Below are positions 9,322-20,639 of a stretch of DNA of 64,000 nt, in pieces. Both the position numbers and the translations under genes were made by a program. This stretch comes from Camellia lanceoleosa (taxonomy: Eukaryota > Streptophyta > Magnoliopsida > Ericales > Theaceae), in assembly GCA_025200525.1 (NCBI GenBank), contig CM045761.1, forward strand, positions 44,710,190 through 44,774,189, in the 5' to 3' direction. Numbering within the stretch: position 1 is the stretch's first letter; every line of letters begins with the position of its first letter. A model generated the notes under the pieces. That model saw only the letters and a list, made by a program, of their open reading frames with translations, searched no databases and had not been told where the DNA came from.

Positions 9322-11775
9322 ATGGGTATGTTTAGGTAGAGAGTAGATACCCCAGAGAAGCTCGAATACTTTAGGCAAGAGTTTTCCATCCCTGCCAACA
9401 TCCATATTAGGTTGGCTGGGGAGGAGGACTCCATCATGCCCGATAACAACTTCATGTTGTTCCCAATAGTTGCTTTCATAGAGTGTGGATTTAGGTTCCC
9501 TCTCGACATCCTCTTCTGCCAAGTCCTTCATTATTACAAACTTAACCCAATGCGGCTAGCCATTAACTCTTACAGAGTCATTAATGGCATAATTGCTCTA
9601 GCCAGCCGAGAAAACGCTAAGGTAACCCTAGCCGATATCCAATATTGTTATACCATGTGTGGCCTGAAATCAGAAAAAGGCTACATCTACTACCTTAAGC
9701 CAAGATCCACAAAATACAAACTCATAGCTGACCTCCCAAACTCCAACAAAGGTATTGGAGATGATTATTTCATTGTCTCAGGTAACTGGGAGTTCACACC
9801 TGATGATGACCTCCACCTCTACCCTTTAAGCTGAACAATCTTTAAGAGGGTAATGGTAAGAACTAAGTGTCACTTTACCTGTTTTCAAGTCTTTATTACT
9901 TTGTTCCTTTTATATGTTCTAATGTTTGTTTTTTGCACTTGCAGCTCTTTCTCAACCACCTAAAGACTTTCGCAACGCTTTCTTCCCCAGTAAAGACTTC
10001 AAGAGGCTGCTAGACTTGCTAGTTGATAGGCGCAAGGCACCTCTCTTACTGAACTATATTCCAACTTATAAATCCACTTTGCCTAACGTCCCCGAGAAGA
10101 GCATGTCCCCTCCTTCTGCTATAACTCCTCCTACCACTTCATCACCATGGCCAAATCAAGCCTCTGCCTTTAACCTAACAAAGCAACCATCAACATCTGC
10201 TCCCCAACTGATTCCTCCAGTCCAATGTTAACGCCGTCGCCGAGTTCCTATCCTTGCTCCTACAGGAAAAACTCGTAGCCGAAAACACCAATCCTATGAG
10301 GCGTTGGCTTACGATCCGACAAACCCACCAACTGCACTGCCAACAATCCTCTTTGGGACCAAGGTTATTGTTGTCGCTACCGCCGACGAGATGGGACACA
10401 ACAAGGTCGTCATCGAAGACCGTTTGGCCGACATTCCTGACGTCGTGACAGTCCAATCCTTCCCATCTCAATCCCAACCGAAGGCCACACCAAAGAGGGT
10501 AAAGAAACCCCAAGCAAAGGCCACAGTGACTCAGATCGATTCTGAGGACACTGTGCTGATTTCCAAACTTGCCAAGGCTAGAAAGAGTACCTCTTCGACC
10601 AATAAGAGGCTAGCCGAAGCCGAGGTGTTGGACCCACTTCAATCCAAAAGGCCAAGGTCCAGCGGCTCCTCTAACCCTTCTGCTTTCTAAGCTAATGCTC
10701 CCTAGAATCCACTCATTATGGTCGGAGACCGACCACTTCTTGTTGGGGATAGTGCCCTTGACAGCCTAAAGGTCGGTGCTGCCATATCCATAGCCGTTCT
10801 ACTCCTAGCTGACCTCAACCGGATGGCCAAGCTCACAGAGTATGAGAATTACGCTATGATGATGCAGCATTGCGTCTTGGTAAGCCCTAACACTTGTAGC
10901 TTTTTACCTAACTTTTAACTCTGGTTTCCATACTTAACTTCTTTTGTAATCTTGCAGGCTATCTAGTAGGGTCACTCCTTAGCAGTCAAGGCCACTGACT
11001 TCAAGAAAGAGCTGACTAAAAAGACTAAGGAGGCAGCCAAACTCCTTACATCCCTCAACAAAGCCGAGGATCATATCCAAGGTCTCCTCGACCAGGCCAA
11101 AGTTACTGAGCTGGCCCTAAAGAATGCCGAGGACCGCGCCGAGGCCGTAGGGAATGTTGCCCAATTTGCTCAGGCCGAAGCAAAGGAGGCCAAGGAAAAA
11201 GAGGTCGAGGCCTAAACCAAGCTTCAAACAGCTCTGGCTACAAAGGATGCAGAGATCAAGGCGGCAGACAAGAAAGCTTATGCCGAAGGGGCAGCCGATG
11301 TCCGTGAGGACTACAGAAAACAAGTCAGACAGGCATGCAACAAAGGTTACACCCTTGGTTGGATGGCTGCTCTGAAAGAGATGGCTATCCCCAAGGACTC
11401 TTCCCTCCGAGATGAAGGCTGACTTTTGGTGCCATTCTCTCTTGCTTCAAGCCAATCTGAGGCTGAGGCTGGGAGGAAGAAGAAGAAGAAGATGAAAACG
11501 AAGAGGCCGATGTGGTAGTCAATGCTGAGCGTTCTGCTGGAGCCAAGTCCTCAACTCTGAATGAGCAAGTCCTGGACTTAACTCAGGATGAGGAGGATGA
11601 GGTCTCAAGAAGTGCCTCCCCTAAGAAGGCTTCGTCCGAGGTGTCTATTGCCAGGAAGAGCATCGATCAAACAGTCGAAGAAATTGATGTTGAGATCCAG
11701 GCTAAGAAAACTGTTGAGAAGACTTCCCAGTTGTCTTCCGAGGCCGACACACAACCAGCTGTTGATGACGAGTAG
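9322..11775 (+). pseudogene. Antisense accessory gene of Tat element 1 (gypsy-transposon-like domain plus coiled coil)
   Basis: This gene lies on the strand opposite to gag-pol. Exon 1 (9322-9855) starts MGMFR, meets a TAG at 9337, and continues through a domain with FPIVAFIECGFRFPLDILF and INSYRVINGIIALAS. That pattern resembles the family annotated as putative gypsy type transposon (Transposase_28, from memory). Intron 1 is 9856-9944 (GTAAG...TTGCAG). Exon 2 (9945-10879) is Pro/Ser-rich with a basic patch SKRPRSS. Intron 2 is 10880-10957. Exon 3 (10958-11775) encodes a long Lys/Glu/Ala coiled coil and an acidic, low-complexity tail ending AVDDE. Several stops and at least two frameshifts (near 9820 and 11420-11470) show it is dead. 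Function is unknown; the homolog in Tat element 2 has the same layout. Confidence 0.7.
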
Positions 11776-12478
11776 TCTATTTTGGAGTTTTTCCTTTTTC
11801 TGTACCTTGTACTTTTATCTTTGTAGATGAACAAGCAATATTCTATGCTAGGCCGAAGTGTCTTTCTATATTTGAACTAGTTGTCTTTTCTGAATGCAAG
11901 TCTTTACTTTTTCCCTCAAGTGTTGAATGTATGCTTTCCATACTTAGAATAATTTTGCATATCTTCAAAAGTACACCTTTAACTGTGCAATATTCGGGAT
12001 ACAATACCTCGGACATAACTTCTTGATTGTTTATATCAGCCTTGGCTAGACATTTGAAAACATTGTAAAAATATTTTCACAAGTGTTGGTTTAAACTTGC
12101 CACTTTACTTTTTCTAATCAGGACTTCTGTCTTCTATACTCCCCAAGTTGGACAACTTGGTTATCTCAGCAAGTACGTATGTACTTCTTTCAAATTTACC
12201 TCGGAATAACTTTAACTTGTAAATTTTTCTATAAAATTTCAACAAGTCCCAAGCACTTTAAACTTTATTCATCATTCTCCAGCTCTTTGCGCCCTAATGT
12301 GAACTTAAGTTTTACTTAGGTTCTCATTAAACATGTGGCTATGATCTTGTTGCCGAGGTTAGATTCAAACAAAGACTAGCCGAGGTTCTCAACCTTGGTT
12401 CCTCTGTAAATCTTCCTAAAATGTACTTAGTTCCAATCTGAGTTTGATTCTGCCGATATGGTAGATCTAGGTTAATCC
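11776..12478. other. Non-coding spacer between antisense gene and pol (Tat 1)
   Basis: This is the 3' side of the antisense gene, before the tandem array. No frame or conserved motif is visible; the DNA is AT-rich and would form the 3' untranslated region of either transcript. Confidence 0.6.
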
Positions 12479-12849
12479 AACTTAGTTCAACTCCATTATA
12501 TGCAAGTATAATTTCAACTCTGCCATATAATGAGTAAGTTATTCGTCATGTTTCACTCAGAAACATCGCCAACTTAGTTCAACTCTATTATATGCAAGTG
12601 TAATTCAACTCTGCCATATAATAAGTCTAAGTTATTCGTCATGTTTCACTCAGAAACATCGCCAACTTAGTTCAACTCTATTATATGCAAGTGTAATTCA
12701 ACTCTGCCATATAATAAGTCTAAATTATTCGTCATGTTTCACTCAGAAACATCACCAACTTAGTTCAACTCTATTATATGCAATTATAATTCAACTCTAT
12801 CATATAATAAGTCTAAGTTATTCGTCATGTTTCACTCAGAAACATTGCC
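12479..12849. repeat. 93-bp tandem array (4 copies) in Tat element 1
   Basis: Four units start with AACTTAGTTCAACTC at 12479, 12571, 12664 and 12757, giving spacings of 92, 93 and 93 bp. Each ends with GTTTCACTCAGAAACATCGCC. Units two and three are nearly identical, so amplification was recent relative to the element. The array lies between the stop of pol and the 3' end of the antisense gene. Confidence 0.93.
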
Positions 12850-12951
12850 AAAGGACTGGTCAGTCGCATTACACAAGTTTGAAACTAAAAATCGAGCTAA
12901 AATTTTATTATTACTTCGGCTAATAACAAAAAACTTTAAAAAGCAAAAAAT

Positions 12952-14040
12952 CTAATGATAGAAAAACTTTAGGTTGCAAGTATTCCAAGGTCTTGACAAC
13001 TCTTTGCCTTCATTATCTTCAAGCCGATATGCCTTATTGCCGGTGACCGAGATGATTTTATAAGATTCCTCCCAATTTGGGCCAAGCTTGCCCTCTCTGG
13101 GATCTTTCTTATTGCCGATGACCTTTCTCAGGAGAGGTCCCCAACTTAAAACTCTCGTGGGGTTGGCCTTCTTATTGTAAGTCCTAGCAAGATGCTACTG
13201 GTATGGCCCCAGCTGAATTGCTGCTCTCTCCCTTCTTTCTTCAAATAGGTCTAGATCTCGGGCCAGTAATGCTTCGTTGGTCCCATTTTCTACTCCTTGG
13301 GTTCTAATCCCTGGGATGCCAACCTCCAGCGGGATGACTGCTTCTGCGCCATAAGCCATAGCAAATGGGGATTCCCCAGTTGATCTTCTCGGCATAGTTC
13401 GATATGCCCAGAGTACATTGGGCAACTCTTCCATCCACTTTCCCTTTGTTGCTTCCAGCCTCTTCTTGATCTCATCCAAGATAGTCTTATTGAATGCTTC
13501 CACCTGACCATTGGTTTGGGGGAAGCTTGGAGTGGAATAGTAGTTCTTGATTTTGTACTTTGCACAGAAGCTCTTAATTAGCTTATTGTCAAACTGTGTA
13601 CCATTATCTGCTATTATTGCCCTTGGGATCTCGAACCTGGTGATGATGTTCTTCCATATGAAGTTCTTTACATCAATGTCCTGGATCTTTGCGAGGGGTT
13701 CTGTTTCTACCCACTTTGTGAAATAGTCAGTTGCCACCAGCAGGAACTTCCTTTGTCCAATTGCTTGAGGTAGTTGTCCAACAAGATCCATGCCTCACTG
13801 GGCAAATGGCTAAGGGCTGGACACTGGGTTTAAATCTGCTGCTGGTTGATGTATCAAAAGTGCAAACCCCTAACACTTCTCACACTTTCTGACATAAGCT
13901 TCAGTATCTTTCTGCATATAGGGCCACCAATACCCCTGAGTAATGGCCCTATGAGCAAGTGACATGCCCCCTACGTGGCTAGCGTGGTTTCCGCATACTC
14001 CTTCATGTATTTCATACATGAAGTCTTCAACTTAAGAAGG
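12952..14040 (-). pseudogene. Integrase of Tat element 1
   Basis: Integrase inserts the cDNA into the host chromosome. From the N-terminal side there is an HHCC zinc-binding segment (about 14020-13860, with HRAITQGYWWPYMQ), then a DDE core with DYFTKW, ADNGTQF and GQVEAFNK, supplying the three acidic residues. The C-terminal domain ends RPWNTCNLKFFYH and the stop is at 12954-12952. The core (13791-13195) is open for 198 residues. Stops occur in the zinc region and just before the core (for example in place of tryptophan near 13800). Downstream lies the tandem array. Confidence 0.85.
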
Positions 14041-14289
14041 ATGCACACATCTTAAAAGGGGACCAATAAAAGACCTTCTGTAGAGATGTCTTTCTGCTGT
14101 CAGACTGAACCTTGTCGACTTCAGCCTGGTCTTATGTGCTTCTTTGCGATCATCTGGCAGCTTCCTATCCTTAAGGAATATTACTATTGCATCCATCCAA
14201 CTTGGTCCCATCTCCACGCACATTGTTTCGTACTCTGTGATCAGTGGTTCCATACTTGAGCCTGACAAATAGTCAACCATTATTGTCCT
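14041..14289 (-). pseudogene. RNase H to integrase linker of Tat element 1
   Basis: This pol segment reads VDYLSGSS and MGPSWMDAIVIFLKDRKLP, and matches the equivalent linker in Tat element 2 (DYLPRPS, LGPSWMDPIILFLKDIILP). It joins the second RNase H to integrase and carries no known catalytic motif. Confidence 0.75.
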
Positions 14290-14697
14290 TGCTTCTCCTG
14301 TTTTCATAGCACTAGCTAGGTTAGCTAAGGCATCGGCATGGCTATTGTCATCTCGACTAACTTGCTGTAGTCAGCAATTCCAAAACAAGGCTAGTAGTCC
14401 AACAACCTCCTTAACGTAGGCTATCATTCTTTCATCTCGGGCTGCATATTCACCTGTTGCTTGGTTCACAATAAGCTGAGAGTCACAAAAGACCACAACC
14501 TCATCGGCTTCCATTGCTGCTACCAGCTTCAATCCTGCGATTAGTGCTTCATACTCTGCTTCATTGTTGGAGGCTTTGAACCCCAAACAGATTGATTGCT
14601 CTAACGTTTGTCCATCTGGAGATACTAGCACTACTCCTGCCCCCACTCCTTATCGGTTTGAACTCCCATCAACAAACAGGCGGAAGGAGTCGCCGAT
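14290..14697 (-). pseudogene. Second (archaeal-like) RNase H of Tat element 1
   Basis: The DEDD-type RNase H domain that marks Tat-lineage elements. FVDGSSN gives the first Asp, NNEAEYEALIAGL the Glu, FCDSQLIVNQ the second Asp and NSHADALANLAS the third. All four are still encoded, but a TAA interrupts the frame just after FVDGSSNR (near 14650) and another stop follows near 14370. Confidence 0.85.
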
Positions 14698-14779
14698 GTA
14701 AATATCACAGGACTTGAGTTTCTCTTCTTTCTTCTACTTTGTTGTGGGGTTTTTTATTCCCGGCTGGGTCTCTTCTTGT

Positions 14780-15059
14780 TCACCTGGACATCCTAAGCCC
14801 CGGCTCATTGGAGCCCGACGTAGGATGGCACCAGATGTGAACTCGAACCTGGCCCTTGATTGCTGTTCTGGGCCTAAATTCCAGGTCGTATTGGCCTAGT
14901 ATTACTGCCCATCTGGTTATCCTACCTATCAGATCTCCTTGATGTAGCAAGGATTTCAAAGGATGCTCAATCAATACCATAATCTTGTGGGCTTGGAAGT
15001 AATGATTCAACTTCTTAGATGCCATCACTAAAGCTACTGTCAATTTCTCCAAGGGCAGG
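14780..15059 (-). pseudogene. gypsy RNase H, C-terminal part (Tat 1)
   Basis: The frame reads PLEKLTVALVMASKKLNHYF and ends QYDLEFRPRTAIKGQ, the C-terminal half of the conventional gypsy RNase H. It was separated from its N-terminal half (19264-19500) by the solo LTR at 15060-19263. The interruption falls inside the RYLPLEKL motif. Confidence 0.85.
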
Positions 15060-17189
15060 TGTAACAAGCCCGCGGGGGACCTCGCTACAGCTCGGACTCA
15101 ATTTGTGTTACGGTTCTAAATCTTGAACCAAAGAGTCCAAATCCGGCAAATCGTTTTGAGAAAACAGATTTTTAGAAAGAAGGGCCAAACATGGACTGCT
15201 TTTCCAGATATAGAGTCGCCACCTAAATATTTTATTTTGGGAAATTTAGGAAACCCTGACTCGTTGCCTAAGGCCACGTGTCCGTCATCACCAAAGTTGC
15301 CTCGGCTTGGGAACTTGGATACGATTGGGGAAGGTCACTTCGTGAGCACCCCCGCTCGCCCGATCAAAGATCGGCCTCTACTAACCATGATATCGAGTTT
15401 TGAAAACATTGTGTGTTCTTATTCCGGTTATTAGCCTAGATTTACTATGTGATGCGCACAGCATATAAGTATAGACTGGATCGCCTAAATTGGAACAAAA
15501 CATTTCATGTTTGTTTATTTAAAAATGGTTTGATGGTGCTACTTGTAAGTAGGCTAAGACGTGGATTTGCCACCCTCGGGTGGGCTTAGAAAAAGATGGT
15601 TTTGCCACTATCTAGTGGGCTTAAAACTCACAGTGAATGAATTGTCCCAATCCAAATAACCCAACCTTCACCCACAGGCATTCAGGCAGTTATATCACAT
15701 AAGCACGTAGCCTCATGGTAAGCATGCTATTCATGGCAGTCACTCACACGCATGCAAGGATGTTAAAGCATAACCACTTACCGAGTACTCCAAGCCAAAG
15801 AAAGAAGCTAATTAGAAATCAATGCATGATCCTAACTATACAGAAATGCCTAATGCAACACATACAAAGATGCAACTATAGTAGGCTCGGCTATTCTAAA
15901 CATGGCATATGGAATGCTACAACTAACAAGTATTCAACTTGGAATTGAAATACAATGCAGTTAGTATGGTGCGCCGAGCCCGGTGCATGCAAAACATATG
16001 AATGAATGCAAACATGCTATCATACTGTATGCTAATTGAAATATGCCCTAATCTAACCATCATAAGCTGGTAAATAAAAGGGAGAAGGATGTGGGGTTGG
16101 AAGACATACATCACACGCACGCACACTTATTACAACATTGCCCTCGCTCGGAGGGTCCAAAAGAATAATATACAGTCCTGAATAAATACAGTCCGAACAA
16201 GTACAAAAATCCTAATTAATTTACAAATTAATCTAGGAAAGCTATAAATTGGCATGCAAGCCAGGGACTGTCTCCACTCTGATGAATGATGTATGTTTGG
16301 GCTGCCTTGCACCGAAATCCACTGGGATGCCCCAATTAGCCTCTGTTTTGCAATTATCCTTGGAAAGCGCGCCAAGCTCTGGAAGGCTGCTAATTCTTGA
16401 TTTGCTGTAACAGAGAGCAGGAAAGGGGCATAACAATGTATTTTCACATATGTATGCATATCTCGATCCTCGTGCCACCAATCACGCATCTCAATGCATG
16501 ATGGCCGAGGAGTCAAATTGCACGACTGAATATGAAATGAATGCGTATGAAAACACAACAAGACCAAGACTCCATCATGGATAATCCGGAGTGTCGGTGA
16601 CTGGGAATTGAGACGCGTTCCGTCACTCAAAGTACGAAACGTCCCTCGTTTCCCGTGCTCGGGCTAACTCCTATCCCAAGCACAAATGCAATATGCATGA
16701 CATGCATGAATGCAACTAAGATACAACTTAACATGCACAATGCTATGAAATGGCATACACGATGCACGAGGTAACATGACATACACAATGCGCTAACACA
16801 CAACCTAGCATACACAATGCTATGAAACGAAATGGCATACACAATGCATAATGGACTTACATCAACATGAGTGGACCTCAGTCACACTCACATAGGAGGC
16901 CAATAGATGAAAATGAGACAACTCGAGACGCGTGCACGCGTGCACACAAACCGAGGACCAACCCTAAGGCACGAAATGCCACTCTAACAAGACATGGAAA
17001 AACATGGAATATAGCATACTAGCATGCAAATTTCAGCAGCAAAAAGTGATGCAAAACAGCCCCGAAACATGAAAGGATGGCACCCGAAGCATGGAATGAG
17101 ACCCGAAACATGAAATTAGGCACATGGAATGACCTATGGCTATGCAAAGCATGCATTATTTGAACATGAAGTGTGAAGACAGAATTAAG

Positions 17190-17930
17190 ACAGCCCCAAA
17201 AAAAGCATATTTACAGTTTTAAGGAAGGCCAAACAGCGAACACAAATGGGGCTAAGCTAGCATGCAAAAATGGCCCTGAAAGCGAGATAATGAAGAAAGT
17301 AGTATCTGTTGACCTCGAACAGAGAAGGACCCTTCTACAATGTTGAAGAGGGGCCCAAAATATGATATTTTACAGTTGATTATCAAACCCAAAACAGTGC
17401 ACAAGCATGCTTAAAATACTATGCAAAGTAAGGCCTAAAAAAAGAGGTTTAAACACAAAGTACAAAAAGGATGCCTCAAATAGTAAAATACCCTTAATGA
17501 AACATGAAGAGAGAGTTGAAATAAGGCCATTTATCGTTTGGACCAGAGCCCAAAAACAGAAGCACAAGAGGCTAATAAATCATGCAAAAATAAGGCCAAA
17601 AGAGGGATATAAAGGAAAGTGGCAAATGGAAGCCTCAAACAATGATGAGCCCTTCAACAATGTTGAAGAAAGGCTCAAAATAAGCCACTTTACAGTTTAT
17701 GACAGAGCTCAAAACAGTTTATACATAGGCCAAAAATACTACACAAGAAATAGGCATACAAGAGAGGTAAAGAAGCAAGTGCAAAAAGGAAGCCTCAAAC
17801 AGTGAGAGGCCCTTAAAAAAACATGATTAAGAGCTCAAAAAAATGCTATTTTCAGTTAGGGCCGGAGCCCATAAGTGCAAGCAAGAATGGCTAAGAAAGC
17901 ATGCAAAAATGAACTCAAAAGAGGGGAAAA
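17190..17930. repeat. Degenerate 160-bp tandem repeat in the solo LTR
   Basis: Homologous landmarks of the CCTCAAA kind recur at about 17313, 17473, 17632 and 17792, spacings of 159-160 bp. Each unit also contains an ACCCTT / GCCCTT, ACAATGTTGAAGA, TTTTACAGTT and GAGCCCA-like series. The copies are diverged, so this is an old array, located downstream of the LTR promoter. Confidence 0.7.
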
Positions 17931-17932
17931 AT

Positions 17933-17942
17933 GACTCACCCT
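17933..17942 (-). other. Possible 5' splice donor in the solo LTR
   Basis: On the minus strand AAGG/GTGAGT is a near-consensus plant donor about 230 bases downstream of the TATA box. It suggests a spliced leader in transcripts from this LTR, but no acceptor can be tested because the internal region is gone. Confidence 0.35.
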
Positions 17943-18168
17943 TGTAGACCAATCTTTGACAACCTCTTGGCACAAGAAATGGTGCTCCTCAGCTCTGGAA
18001 AGTAGCTCCAAGTGGCTGGAATGGAGGTGGTGGTGTGGTGCTAGGTGGTGGTGTAGAAATGGTGTAGGAACTTAAGGATTTTGAGGGTTAGGATGTAGAG
18101 AGGGAGAGATGCAACACATGAGGCTCAAAGCAAAATTTTCTAACCCTTCAAACACAGCTGGGAGGCTG

Positions 18169-18178
18169 CTTATATAGG
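18169..18178 (-). promoter_or_regulatory. TATA box of the solo LTR (CCTATATAAG)
   Basis: A strong minus-strand TATA match. The sequence after it is pyrimidine-rich (CATCTCTCCCTCTCTACATC), like a plant transcript leader. It divides the LTR into a U3 of about 1.1 kb and a long R/U5. Confidence 0.6.
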
Positions 18179-19263
18179 CAAAAGAGGGGGAGAAAAGGGG
18201 GGGAAAATGGGGGGGAAAAAAATTCAAGTTTCCCCCCAAAAGTGCAACCCCCCGGATACAAAATCTGGGGGGAAACAAAATACACATTTGGAAAGTACTC
18301 ACAGAGAGGAGCAAGGTCGGCTGGTTTGCTAGGGTTCAGGTGGCCGGCCGGCCCTCCCCATGGCCGGCCAGCCAAGGGTCAAAAGGGCCAAGTGAGATTA
18401 GTGGCCGGCCATGCTGAAAAGCTGGCCTCCCATGTGTGCACAACACAACCATGTGGTCAAAAACTCGAGAAGGTGAACCAGGAGAGAGAACAACCCATTT
18501 TTCAAAGGGATTCAAAAGGTTCAAACACAATTACTGGCCGGCCATGTGATATTTGTGGCCTCCCAGATGTCTACAACACAAATATGGGGTTTAGGGTTCA
18601 AGAAAGTGGCCCAATGGTGGTCAACATTGGCTTTGAAGTGAGAAAAACGGGCGTCGAAAGGCAATGAAGGAATAAAACTGGTTGTCAGAAAAATTACTGG
18701 CGTCCCACCCCTCTACGACCTTCCTAGCAATGAAATAGAGGTCCCTGCCAAAAATGAACTCAAACCGATGCAAAATGAAGGTTTGAGGGCCAAAACGCGC
18801 AGCCCGGGGTCCCGAAAACTGACTGTTAGGCACCGGAAGTGGTGTTTAACCACGAAGTCGGTCTCTCGGACCACAGTGTCCCTCAAAAGGGAGTAAATAA
18901 GATATGTGCCAAAAACCGGAGCAAACGGAGGTGGTTAAGCGGTCTCGAACCGAGGCACACGACCAATGGCTCCGAAAAACCGGAAACCGAGCCCCAAACG
19001 GGCAAAATGGCCTACGACCACGAAACGTAACCTACGGCCACTGAGAGATGATCTACGAGACCTCACCCTCCCTTCTGGAAGAGAAAAGAGAAAACCGAGC
19101 CTGGTTTGCAAACCGAGACAAAACACGAAAGAGTCCGGAAGTCCGGAGGCAAGACTCGCAGCCGAGACTCTGAAACCTCTGAATGAGTACAATATGCAAC
19201 ATCACCGAGCGCTCAATCGATGACGTCTGAGTCTTAAGGTCTGTCAAAAATGGGGTGTCTACA

Positions 19264-19500
19264 GTAGGTACCTAGTCTCTGCGCCTGCTAGGGTTTTACT
19301 TACATAGTAAACTACCATCTGTTTCCCTTTCTCTTCTCTAATCACCACTGCACTCACTGCATGCTCCGAAACTAACAAGTATAGGAAGAGTTCCTCTCTT
19401 GGTACAGGATTTGAGAGAACTGCAACTGTGGTCAGCTATTTTTTCAAGTCGACCATGGCGACTTCTCACTCTTCTGTCCACAAAAAATCTATGGCCTTCT
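19264..19500 (-). pseudogene. gypsy RNase H, N-terminal part (Tat 1)
   Basis: The minus strand reads VYYVSKTLAGAETRYL up to the solo LTR junction, and upstream FLYLSV-like residues of the gypsy RNase H. With 14780-15059 it forms one domain. The element's RT lies directly upstream. Confidence 0.75.
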
Positions 19501-19582
19501 TCCCTAAATTAAAGAATGATTTGCATTTGTCAGAACTTCTGCTTATGAACCTATTCAGGGCTGCAGCCTTTCCAATCAACAT

Positions 19583-20250
19583 CTATACTTGTTTTGCTGA
19601 TGTTAGGCTCTTCAAGTCCAGGATGGCCTTGATTTGATCTGGGCTTGCCTCAATGCCCCTTTTGGTAACCAAGTATCCCAATAATTTACCAGACCTAACT
19701 CCAAATGTACATTTTGAAGCATTAAGTTGGAGCCGATATGTTCTAAGGACGTCGAAAATTGCCTTTAAGTCGGCCAGATGATCCTCAGGTTCTTTGGTCT
19801 TCACGACCATGTCATCAATGTATACTTCTACTATTTTGCCAATTAGATGTCTGAACATCTTGGTCACCAACCTCTAGTAGGTTGCTTCTGTATTTTTTAA
19901 CCCAAAGGGCATTACTTTGTAGCAATACAACCCTTTTGGGGTGATAAATGCAGTATTCTCTTCATCAGGGGGTACATTGTAATCTGATGGTACCCCTTGT
20001 ATGTGTCCAGAAAGCTCATCCTTCCATGCCCTGAAGTAGCATCCACCAATTGATCAATTTTTGGGAGTGGAAAATTGTCCTTTAGACAAGCCTTACTTAG
20101 GCTAGTGAAGTCCATGCAGACCCTCCACTTCCCATTCTTCTTCTTCACAACAACTGTGTTTGACAACTAAGTTGGGTAGTTTACCTCTCAAATGTTTCTA
20201 GCCTCCAGCAGTTTTCCCACCTCCTCTTCTACTGCTTCAATATGCATCAA
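19583..20250 (-). pseudogene. Reverse transcriptase of Tat element 1
   Basis: Copies genomic RNA into cDNA. VVKKKNGKWRVCMDF (about 20150-20100) and FPLPKIDQLVDATSGH are the fingers and palm of a gypsy RT, and EVYIDDMVVKTK (about 19840-19800) carries the catalytic YIDD. LNASKCTFGV and GYLVTKRGIEASP follow. The frame is broken near 19900 and again in the segment before 20166. Confidence 0.88.
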
Positions 20251-20639
20251 CGTTGGTCTCCTTGCTCTTTGGATGACAGGTTTAGCTGACTTGTCCACAT
20301 TCAGTCTATGGTAGGTGACCTCGGAGTTAATGTCAGGCATCTCGTATAGTGTCCAGGAAAACACCTCAATGTTTGCTCGTAAGAAGGCTTCTAACTCCAT
20401 TTCTTCCTCCTCGGCCAATCCTAAGCCGAGAAAGAATAAGCGCTCATCATCCCCTTGTTGGACTAGAATTTTCTTCAGGGCTTCTTCACTTTTGTCAGCT
20501 GGTTCTTTGCCGACGTCATCTAGGACCTCCATGTCCTTATCCTCAATCTCGGCTGCATCTGCTTCTCGTATGTTGCAAATGGATTTCATTGCTGTCATTG
20601 AGCAATTCTTTGCCTGCACCTGGTCTCCTCAATTCCCTG
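20251..20639 (-). pseudogene. Protease to RT connector of Tat element 1
   Basis: A Glu/Asp-rich connector followed by FLRANIEVFSWTLYEMPDI and YHRLNVDKSAKPVIQRARR, which is the conserved lead-in to the RT of Tat elements. It matches Tat element 2 (NIEVFAWTPYDMSGI) and Tat element 3 (NIDAFAWTPYEMPNV). Confidence 0.8.

Larger units (their letters stand above)
15060..19263 (-). mobile_element. Nested solo LTR, 4.2 kb, gypsy-type
   Basis: The insert has TG...CA ends (minus strand: TGTAGACACCCC at the start, GGGCTTGTTACA at the end) and a 5-bp target duplication GCAGG / GTAGG (15055-15059, 19264-19268) with one mismatch. It interrupts the RNase H of Tat element 1. I find no gag or pol motif and no second copy of either end inside it, so it is best read as a solo LTR left by LTR-LTR recombination of a large element. 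The minus orientation is supported by a TATA box at 18169-18178. An alternative is a non-coding LARD-type element with unrecognised LTRs. Confidence 0.75.

Noticed and set aside
10190..10513. Minus-strand 107-codon frame over exon 2 of the antisense gene
   Set aside because: Shadow of the plus-strand exon; no homology to pol, which ends at 12952.
16130..16630. 166-codon minus-strand frame in the solo LTR
   Set aside because: No conserved domain, biased composition, and placed in an LTR; likely chance.
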